Below, in pieces: positions 44,401-56,400 of a stretch of 64,000 bases of DNA. Under the pieces are notes generated by a model. That model did no database searches, was not told the origin of the DNA, and worked only from the letters and a program-made list of their open reading frames with translations. The stretch's first letter is position 1, and every line of letters begins with the position of its first letter. The position numbers and the translations under genes are program-made. Where the stretch lies: NCBI GenBank assembly GCA_028023455.1, contig JAQFVV010006310.1, positions 62,001 through 126,000 on the forward strand. The letters run 5' to 3'. Origin of the DNA: Epiperipatus broadwayi (Eukaryota > Onychophora > Udeonychophora > Euonychophora > Peripatidae).

Positions 44401-47400
44401 TATTGCAGCTTTCAACAGATTAATTTTCGAGTAGTGAACCAAACTTTTATAAAACCTACATAGCTTATTAACTACATTATAAAATATTCCACATTATACA
44501 TAATTCATAGCATATTATACAGTATATTATACTAATTCAATTTCATTTGATATTTTGCCTAGTACAGTGATAAAGTAATAGATTTAATAACTAAATGTAT
44601 CTGGGTCACAACTCGATCTATCTCACGCAGGTACATGAAACTTATTTCACTTCCTAAGCAATGAACTATATGATTATTTTTTATATTACAATTACTTTCT
44701 AATAACAGGTATTTGTTAGCAATAATATTAAAATGAAAATCATTTTCCCCCCATTTCTAGATAACTTATTTTTTAAGACTAAGAACTAATTTTAAATAAA
44801 GTAGAATTATATTTTGTAATTTTGTTTGATTATTTATTACAAGAAGTATTATGATATTAACTTTTTTGTTTTGTAATTTTTCCCTAGAATTGTTCCATTT
44901 CTTAAAATTGTATCATCTTTTTTATTCTTTCAATTATAATAATATAAATATAGAATAATCTACAAATAGATATTTCTATACTGAAATATCACTAAAATAT
45001 TATCAAGGTTATTTGATACATGTAAGCATATCATTTGGCAAAACTTAAGAACACAATCATATTTTATATTCATAACATTTCACTAAAACAGACTACAGTA
45101 TAGAAGGTAAAAAGTTAAACTGAGACACTGAAATAAATTGTGCAAAATGTTGGTAATGTCTATCAATAATCATGTTATTACTTTGTACACTATGGGAAAG
45201 AGAAAGATTAATAACTCCATGTTTGTGTAAAATAAAAAAAACCAGATAAATTAATCTTTAACTGAGGTTTAAAGTTTATTCAGTAATAGAGACAATCTCT
45301 ACTTTCAAAAATGATTAGTAATAATCATTATTGTATTTATCTGAAATGGATGTCGTCAAAGTTGTGAGTGGAGGAAGTTTGACAATGGTAAATGAAAATG
45401 TAACAATATACTTTGTACAACAACAACTCTCCATTCTAGTAATTATCAGATGAACATAAAACTTCTATCCTTAGTATTTAAATACCTATTCTCAGAACAA
45501 TTTTTGGCTTCTGTCTTTATTAAAAAAGACATGAGATTTAAAGTTGGAATGAATGAAAATATGCAATCAGCAATTACCTTTAACTCCATTTTGCTTATCA
45601 AACTAAAAATATGAAATTTAAATTAGTCTGAAGTTTTGAATCCAAATCAATCTGTTTAAACAGTTATATAGATTTGAAAACAATTCAATAACTCTATATT
45701 TTACCTGCCTTCAACCTTTCAATAACTGTAGGCATTTTTATTCCCCAGGTTAGAAATGTTAATAAGAACAACAAATCATTAAACAAACTTCGTAAAGCAA
45801 TATAAAACAAGAACAATTCTCTACTTTAATGTCATCTATCATAAACTTGAAAAATCAGTGATTACCGAATGCATACAAAATCTTTATTCTTAGTATTTAA
45901 ATCCCCATCTGCTCTTGTATTATTATATTGGTTTAAGTTAGTAGTTTGGTGATTTGTTACTAATTTTACAATCTTCAATCAGAGCTCCATTTTTCATCTG
46001 TCAAGTTTTTGAAAATTTTTATTTATGAATTTTTATTCACATAAATTTTAATTTGGGTTATTTTTAATATGTTTACAAAATATGGAAAAAATTCGTTGAT
46101 CAATTCTCATTGTGGAGAATTTAAAAAATAGATATTTTAAATATTATTATTATAATTTTATTGAATTAGGACAAAGAGATCAGAAGAAAAAGATTAGAAA
46201 GTTTTTATAATTTTTTAAAAATTATGATTTTTATAACCCAATTTAAAATGCTGAAAAAAAATTAAGAGGGTGAAAAAAAAAAATAATTGAATGCCCTTAT
46301 TCCTCAGGAGTAAGAAATTTGAGTTCTTGAAATAAGCCATGATCTGACTATAATTTCCAGATCCCTTACTGTACTACAACACTAACTTATACAACTCTAA
46401 GGCAAATCATTAGAATGGAGAGATTTAAAAAAAACTGGAATAGATTGCAGAAATAATTTTTTTTTTTTTAAAAGTAATTATCAAAATCATTTTGCTATAA
46501 ATATAACAACAAATGAAAACAGTAAAATATATTATAATAAAATGAGATCTTACTTTTTTTTAAGCTTTACTTGTAAGCGAATTTTCCAATCTTCAATTCT
46601 TTCTCGAACCAGAGCTTTCAAAGGTGCAATATATACAGCCTAATAATGAAACAAAATAGGATTTAATTTTTACTTTCTCATAGCAATAATGTATCATTTC
46701 AATTCTATCTATCAAAATATTCCTCTAAATTTAATTAATAAATCTAATAATTTTAATTATTTTCATATAAACTAAATATATATATATTTCCACTGACTTT
46801 CAAATATTAAAGTAAAAAGTTTACATAAAAATATGTTTCTAAAAAAATAAAATATCTTAATATTCAATATTTTCATAAATGTGCTTCTCTCAAGGCACAT
46901 TCTAACTTCTTAACGTTTATATCATTTCATTCTTATAATACTAATTAAAATTTAAATTAATTGTTCATATAAATAAATTTTATTTCATAATTTCCAGCAA
47001 TTTAGAATTTTTATTTATGCTCTTAATGAACAGTAATTTAAATCACTAACTAATTCTTTTAAACATTGTAATTATATACATGGACATGTTGAGAATGAAT
47101 ACCATTTAGAAATTGCAAATGCATTAAAAATGACAAATACAACACCATACTTTTCATTTATCAAGTATTTTCCCTCGTTTCATTTTATTTTGTGGTTTGT
47201 ATATAAAACTTACAAAAATATCCAAGTCAAATGTCACATGACCTAATTTAATAAGCTTGTATTTACAAATGTTATATATAAAGCTCGCAAAATAAGCTCT
47301 TAACAAGCTTTGAGAATATCCCCAACCCCAGACTGGTTTCTGCTACTGGGATCGTCAGTGAGGTGCTAGGATATTCAAGCATTAGATTAAAAATACTAGG

Positions 47401-50400
47401 ACAAACCCAGCACTTTATCTAATGTATAACTATTAGGTAGAAAATCTGAAATTTTCAAACATCCATGTCTTCCAATCCAACTATCTAATTTAAATAGCCA
47501 TATGGGACTGAAGACTAAGTTCAGATATAACATATTTTAATAGCTTTAGCAATATAAAATCGCCAAAGCCTTAATAGCAAAAAATAAAATTACAAAAAAA
47601 CATAACAAAACAAAAAAAAAATTTGTAAATACAAGCTTAGTAAATTAGATCATGTGACATATGACTTGATTTTTTTTGTAATTTTATTTTTTTGCTATTA
47701 AGGCTTTGGCGATTTTATATTGTTAAGACTATTAATATATGATGTATCTGAACTTAGTTCAGTCCCATATAGCTATTTAAGTTAGATAGCTGGATTGGAA
47801 GACATATGGATGTCTGAAAATTTCAGACTTTCTATTTAATAGTTATACATTAAATAAAGTGCTGGGCTTGTCCTGATATTTTTAATCTGGGTTTGTCCTG
47901 ATATTTTTAATCTAATGCTTGAATATTCTAGCACCTCACTTATGATACCAGTAGCAAACACCGGACTGGGGTTGGGGATATTCTCAAACCTTATTAAGAG
48001 CTTATTTTGCAAGCTCTATATATAACATATAAAACATGAATAGACAACATGAAATGATTGTTAAATGAGAATGGGTTTTTTATTTGAAATAAAATAAAAA
48101 AAATCAATTCTACGTGGATTACTCTTAACAAGTAGCAATTTTACTAACCATCCCATTTAATTGCAAAATTAAAATGTTGTTTTAACTGACTTGTATCACT
48201 GGTATTTATGTATTAATTGCACAGTGAAGCTCGTAAAAATGTAAATGAGTGTTTGTTTCATTTCCACTAAATAAAGTACAGCTATTTTTTTTTAAAAAAA
48301 AAAATCTTCATAAATTTAGATAGTGAAAGATAATTTCTCACAAAAAATGTAAATCCGTGTCAATAGACGTTTGTATCATTTCCCGTATATAAAGTTATAG
48401 ATCATTATTTTTCCAAATAAATATCGGACTAATATATGTGAAATCTCACCGTAGAACTAATATGTAAGTACCGTATCAGTTTATCTTATTTTGTTGTAAT
48501 TTTTATAGTAAGAAAAGTAAAACTTTAACATGATATACATGTACGCACAAACAGCCTTTTTCCTGGAAATGATATAAATACAATTGCACAGAGAATTGCA
48601 GATTAAGACTCATCTCCAGACTTTTTTTTTTATTTTATTAGCTAATTGTATGATCCTTAATAATTTATTTGTATAAATAACTTATCTAATTATTTGATTT
48701 TCTGATCTTGAAATTTCTTAATTTATTTAAGTGTGTGCTTTTAACAATTTATTTAATTGTATGAATTATTGTTATGATTGTGCTACAATCTCAAAAAAAC
48801 AACAACAACCCCTTAACATTTTTTTATTTTTATTTTCCTCTATTAGGAAAATGCAATTATATATATTAAGCTAATAGAGCTAATATTTGTGAGTATAATT
48901 AATTAATCCTCAAAATTACGAAAATTATATTACTTTGTATGACTGGTACTTTTCAACTCCCTAAAGTCTTCTTTTCATTTTTGGGAAGACTTAACAGGAA
49001 TCATGGCTCCTGGATGAGGTAAAATCAGCAAATCATTTTAAAAGTATTCTACATTAATCTTGATTAATCATTTATCCATACATCTGGAGGGATTTATTTA
49101 ATCTATCTTTTATACACATAAATCTTTAAAAACAACAACAACAACAAATAATTGCAATGTAAGAACACTATTTCAAATTTATCAAGCATTTTAAACTTTT
49201 TTTTTATATTTTATGAACATAATATCAAGATTTGAAAAAGGTTTTCAAACTAATGTGTAGATTATGCCTTTTGGTAGATAATTAACAATGACATTGGCAT
49301 CAAATTAGAACTGCTAAATTACAATTTTAAAAGTGAAAATTAAATAATGACTAAAATAAAAATAATTAAACATTATAGAAATCTGTATGATTTAAGATTT
49401 TAGTTTTTTTTTATGGTCTACACAAACTATACATTTATTTAATTATCATATATAATTAGAAAGTGAAAGAGGTATTATTTCATGCCCAGCTTTTTAAAGA
49501 ATGCTGCTACCTTAAAACAATAACAATTAGGCTAAATTAATGGGAGAAAAAAAGCTACAGTATTTGTTTAGTAAATCAAACATTGATTATATGGAGGAAA
49601 GTTACTCACTATTATGAATCATTTTTTTAATTAGTTGGATTAAATAATTCATGTATAAAATTGAAAAGATATCAAAATTAAGCTAAACTAAAAGAGAAAA
49701 GGACTATATGGATGAAAGTTCTATAGCAGTTATTCGCTATCATGAATCATTTTTTAATTAGATGGATTAAATAGTTCATATACAAAATTTAAGATATCAA
49801 AATTGAGCTAAACTAAAAGTGATTACATTGAGAGGAAAAAAGGAAATAAGAATGAAAAAAAAAATTAAAAAACAACAACATGCAAATAATTAGAAGGGAT
49901 TTGAATGTAGACTTTCAAGCTCTCTATAGCTATCTACTCCATCCTAAACAACCAATATACATGTAAAAAGAAACATTTGCAAAAGACCATAAATAATAAC
50001 TTATAATCTAATACAATTGAAAATAACTACCACATCTTTTAGGATAAAATTTTCATTAAAAACAGCATTGTAAATCTGGCAAACGTTAATGCCCAGTGTT
50101 ATTTTTAGCTAATAATAAATTGCATGAATAAAACTGTATTTCAAATATTCACAATAATATAATTTTGGATTACTTCATTTCTTAATTGGTAAGAATGCAT
50201 TTTTAATACTTGTGAGAGTTTACCATACTGTTTTTACAAGTTTTATCATATGACCTAATAGTTATTTTCAAATACATATATATTTTGTAAATCTAGTTTG
50301 AAAATACATAAAAAATGATGGCTTAAAATATAACTGCCAATCCAGAGAGAAAAATAAATGGATGTAAGTCATTAAATGGGTTAAGTCATGAAAGTTGGGA

Positions 50401-53400
50401 GCTGCAACACATATAAAAACATAATTCAAAAAGTTATCTAAAAAGTTGCATTTCAAATGAAACAGAGCAATAGAGAGGATTAAAGGAGTATGACTACAAT
50501 AGAGTTACAAACTGATATTATTTGTTTGACTTGGTTGTCAACTATATAAATAAGCAGTTAAACACTATTTGCATTAAAATGAGAGTTGCAGTAATAAATA
50601 GAAAAGGTTTGGAAAATCATACAGAAGAACTATTGCAATTTAACACAGATCAGTACATTTATTAACTGGAAATTGAAAGTTTAACAGAGCATTTTTATAG
50701 AAAGAATGGCAATCATGTTCTGTTCTTGTGAAAATAAATTATGGCCAAATGGGCCATCCAATTGTTATTTTCAAGCTGTTTACTGCCTGTCTACTCGAAT
50801 GCCCTAATTTGTGAACTCTGATACACTTCACTACCATATTGATGGTTTAATAGTATGAAAATAAAATTTTATATTCTAAGTTGTAGTTGTTTTTAGCAAC
50901 AAACATATGGCCATTTAACTAAAAGGATAACCACAACAATTTATAAATATCTTCCAATTGTGTCTTCTTATATCATGATGGCAAATATCATTTTGAATAC
51001 TCTGCAATGATGAAGAATTATGAGATAGCTAATCATATGAATTGTTAATCATATAAGATACTCATTCCTTCTTATCATATTGTGCTCTTAAATTATGGCT
51101 GGTAAATATATAAAATACTGACTACTTTAACATGAATATATATTTTATCAATTATCTAATTATAATTAGTGGTCTAATATATTATTCATTTATATAATTT
51201 CTTTTGGATGGGATAAATTTTTAGATTGAGCAGTTAATTTAACTTTAATTATATATAAATGAATTATAATGGAGAAGTTGTACACATTTTTAATGCCGCA
51301 AAAATGTCAAATCAAGATACCAGCTTTAATTTATGAGTCATGGCCAAATCATGAGGGTATTATTATTAACTTAACTCAATGGACTAGCATCTGTGCAGAT
51401 GCTATCTCCTTTTCATTTTAAATCTCCATTCCACCTCAATCTACATTCCTGGATATAAATTTAATTAACTGATCAAGAAACATTATTATCCTAACAACTA
51501 TATTTTTTGGCATTAATTTATCCATCAATTAATTCATAATCTTCTATATACTTTATTATCTCTTATTTCAATATCATCATATATGTTCAAACCTACAGTC
51601 AGATGGTATAATGAATAGCAAGAAAAACAAAGAAGTTATTAAATTTTAAATTTAAAAAAATTAAAAAATTAATGAAGTCAGTAAAATATAAAAGAACACA
51701 AATAAGCAAGATTAAACCTGACAATTTACCAATATGACATACATTTATATATGCAGGTGAATTGGCATATAACAAATTAATAGCAGGTTCTAAAGATCGA
51801 GTCTGCTACAAAAAAAAAAAAAAACAACAAACAAATCTCTATTTAATTAATTTTCAGTATTTTATTTGTTATACTTCGATTCGTAGAATTTAGTCATATA
51901 TATAATTTAAAAAATCAAGATATAAAACAATATTTTAATTATCACAGAAATCATTTAAATAAAATTATATATATTTTTTAAAACAAATAATGTAATAAAC
52001 TATTGTTACTAAAATATTACAACTATTAATTCAATAATAGGAAATGATTAAACAATTGTAACTATATTACAGCTTAGCACTGCTTTCAATCAGGTTAGTC
52101 ATATTCATAGCACAAAGAAAGCTAAGTGGAAAAACAAATATTGGATTATAGTGCTTCCCTATTTATTGAAATACGAACTGTTAATATTTTGAAATATAAA
52201 AAATATTATAAAATTATTATTAACTATAGACTTTTTTATATACATACATTGATGATTACAGATTATATATCATATAGAATATCCTTAGTTTATACATTAC
52301 TAATATATTGAAATTTCTCACCTTAGTTCCCTCAAATATTAGATATGATATAACAAAGTTTTCATGCACTTTCAATTAATTACGGATAATATTTTGATCA
52401 AGCTTTATTTTCCTTCTTTTTTCTTACATGTTCTTTGTATACTCATTTATTCAGAAACCTGCTTTATTGGTTAACAGTCTACTTTTAAAATTTAAAACTT
52501 CTAGATTTTTGGGTTAGTTTCTGATTTAGTTTTATGTGGTATTATTTTGGTAAAAAGGGAATTCTTAATCTCTTAAAACCTCAGAAAATTTGATACGTTC
52601 TTATATTACAGAGAGGATGACTGTCACATGCTCGGACTTGTTGCAGTAATGTATAAAGGGATTCTAGCTGAATCTCATGAATAAATATATTTTTATCTAC
52701 ATAAGCCTTAAGCTATAGATTTCCATTTCACGTTTAAACATTCTCTTTCTTCTGGTTCTAAATAATGCTTGCATTTTTTACAGCATTACTTCTCTTGCTT
52801 CTTAACATTTCACATTGCCAATTAATAAACTGTCAGAGTGATGTGAATTTAATTACCACTACTTTTAGTTTTTGCTGCAATCTAAAAACTCTTCCTATTT
52901 ATTGCTGTTTTCTGAATGGTAATGCAGAATGCAAAACATTTTCTCTCTCTTTGAATCTCTTGTTTTTTAAGTAACTTAATCCTATAATTTACAATCTTAC
53001 TTCATTTTACATTAATTAAAACGTTTTGTATTTTTCTTTATACAACTTTAGACTTTAATCCCTTTCTTGAATAATAATAAAAACTATTTTAATCAAACTA
53101 TAAATATATTTTAATTTTCATTATAAATACCAATTTTTTTTCTTTTCCAAAATTCTCAATTATTTGCAAATTTCTTTTTACTAACATTATATTCTTACTG
53201 ACATCTTACTTTTTAGGCTACCAACAATATTTATCTTGATTACAAATTGTATGTTTTATAATAACATTAATAATACTCTATTACTTTTTTTTTACTATTT
53301 AATTTGTATAACAAGACAATGATTTTAGTAAATAGTTTTTTCTTAACGTTAAATATCTACAATAAAATTATTAAAGTGGTCAACCTATATATTCTGGAAA

Positions 53401-56400
53401 TAAAGCAAATAATCCTATTTTCTTCATCCCTGCACACACTTTATGATAAAATCACATTTATTGATTTTTGATATTTTAAATAAATTAAATGTCTATTTTA
53501 ATTTATTAATTTAATACATACATAACTAAGTGACTAAACGAAATTAAAACTTCAATAAATTAATCACAGTATTTTAATCTACAGGTTGCCATAGATAGTG
53601 AAATATGGAACATAATAAAATACTATAAATGATATTTTGAAGTTTTAATAACACTTCAATTTATTTCAAGTTTATAGTGCTGATTAATATTGTATATTAT
53701 ATATATATAGTTCTACTTTTTCATAATTTTAAATCTTTATATTAATCTATTAAATATTTATGTCTAAGCATTTAAAATAACATACTTTTGTTTTTGGATA
53801 TAATTTAAATATTCTAAAGAAAGCCAATTCTGCTGCTACTGTTTTTCCAGAACCTGTTGGTGCTCCCAATAGTACATTACTGTCAGTGTGATAAAGACAA
53901 AAAAAAATTTGGGTCTGAATGGGATTGAAATGAGTAAATCTGTATAAGCTCTCGTAATCTGGATTATCCAATGCAGTAATTGGTAGTGGATCTAAATCAA
54001 GTAATTCTAAAAATAAAATAATATTTTTGAAATTATTAATTATAATTAAAATTGTATTTATATATTAACTAGCATATGATTTAAAGTGTTTTCCATTTAG
54101 TTATTAGTAAAATTAATAATCTTTTAGATATTATGAAATTGCTAATACCTGACAAAAAACACTAAACCCTCATCATCAGTTGGCCGATTTTGAATTATGA
54201 GTGATAATAATAAAAGGGCATTAATAGCTGATAGATTTTTTTTCTAAAATTAAAATATGTTAGTTTTGGATAGTTGGGTTTCATTGATTATTTTTCAAAA
54301 ATCAGCAATTACATAATTTCTAAAAACAGCCCTAATTTCATCACTAACTAAAAAGCCCATAAGTGCTTTAAATTATATGTTAATAATAATAAAAAAACAA
54401 ATGCCATATTGCTTGGGAATTCATAAAAAGTTTGAACCATGACAAATGCAGTTCTCATCCCTGGACTTTGAGCTTGTATGCCATCCTATCATTATATTAA
54501 AACATGCACATATATTAATTATATATACAAATGTCAGGATGGCTTGTCTTTCATTTTTAACATTAGAAATTACCAAGATAATCCCTTTCTGCAATCTAAT
54601 TTACAATTTGGACACACATCCATCTAGGATGCTAAGCATATGTATCATATACATATGTAAACTATTTAGTGAGGATAGAAAACTTATTATAAAAATATGA
54701 AAGCCTTTTTTCATATAAAATATATAAAGAAATCAATCTCAAAATGTTTTTTTCATTTATAATTTATATCATGATATTATAAAAATAACAACAATATATA
54801 CTAGCGCAGCTTTACTTGAAAATATTAACTATAACTATTACATTTTTAAACCAATGTACCAATAATTTGTCTTATCACAAATCATTCTCGTTCCCAATAC
54901 ATTATTCAAAAGTATTTTAAGCAAACTTATAATGAATCATTTTAATAAACTTGAAAATACAATTTCATTTATCAATGTCCATTCATTCTGTCTGACAAAA
55001 TGAATGGACTCTGATAAATGAAAAGTAAAATTGTATTTACAGGTTTACTAAAATGACTCATTATTAGACTGCCTAAAAAAATAGTTCTGAGTAATGTATT
55101 TGGAATGAGTGTTCTGTGATATGATTATAGTCATAAACATTACATGTTCAAGCAGTAGCAAACGTTATTTCTGTACTGTTGCTATACTGCTAAAAAAAAA
55201 AAAAAAAACTATCACTAAAAGCTACTGACATGTTTTTCTTATTTAACTTCCAGATAATCATCAAACATATTCATTAGTTGATATTACAAGTAAAATAATT
55301 AATCCAGTTTTTGAATTTATTTATATTTTAAAAAAAAAAAACGAATAAAAATAAACATATTTTCGAAGTTTTTTTGGCTTTTGTTATGCATCTTTCATCT
55401 CAATTCTACCATATCTCAACCATCTATCAGTGCAGAAATTCAGACAATCTATCTCACTGTGCATGTATTTTGTCAACAACCTTCAAATTGTAAGGTAAAC
55501 TAGAGGCATAGATAAAATAAATCTTAATACTCAATATCATATAATAAACAAATTAATATATGAACACATTAAAAAAAAAACATTTAAATAAAGAGGGTCT
55601 TCATTCAACATGATTTTGCACAATCATGATTAAGTAATTGTAATTCATAATGATAAAAAGATTCATTAATTCACCCAGAAGCTCACAAATAAAATTATTT
55701 CACAATGTATAAGTTAAAAAAAATATGTCAGAAGCTATTTAAAAAATACAACAACCATTCTTCAATATTATCATACATAATATGAATTTAAAAATAAACT
55801 CAGTGCATATTGCTAGCTAAAAATTCAAATATAAAATGTAAATCATTCCCCGAGTGTTATGTTTTTCTAGCAAATGTTAACTTATGAGTAAAGAGAAAAT
55901 CTGCATTAAATGTCATGCTCAGAAGGTAAGCTCTTGATCGTATGCTGCAACATATTGAAATACAGACTTACACAAACAAGGAGCAGCATGCAATCAAGGG
56001 TTACCTCTTGGTCATATCATTAAATGCAGACTTTTTTCTTTATTCATAAGGTAGTGTTTGCTCAAAAAACATGGCATTGAGGAAGTGAATGATGTATTTG
56101 AATTTCCAGCTAGCAATATGCACTAGTCTATTTCTTACACATTTACGATTAAAAATTGCTAAGTTAAAATAACTAACATATTAATCTTTCTTTTTATACA
56201 TAAATTAAACCTGTTTGTTTATGAGCAATTTAAGATTTTTGTTAATTTAAATTTCATGTTCCTTGTTTGAATAAGTATGTATTTTAATATATATAACAAC
56301 ATTGCATGTATGATCAAGAGGTTAGCTTTTGGTTGTGCTGTTAAATTTATTTTTGTTCACAAGATAGTGATTACTGAGTGATTGACATTTTATATTTGAA

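Larger units (their letters stand above)
37468..46553 (-). other. ASCC3 intron d-e (9.1 kb)
   Basis: It holds a Penelope-like tail, a large inverted repeat (40545-41420) and a dispersed repeat family (43-46 kb), listed separately. The rest (39.0-40.5, 41.4-43.0 kb) is AT-rich and shows nothing I recognise. Small frames at 39851-40206 are random. Confidence 0.6.
46640..53785 (-). other. ASCC3 intron c-d (7.1 kb)
   Basis: It contains the fold-back repeat at 47221-48030 and a small duplication at 49589-49819. The rest is AT-rich. Frames at 50268-50456, 52126-52311 and 52765-52974 have no recognisable motif; the last is a Leu/Ser/Phe-rich chance frame. Confidence 0.6.

Noticed and set aside
51740-51810. 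Candidate exon near AG/GT signals
   Set aside because: None of the frames matches ASCC3, and exons c and d already join without a gap.
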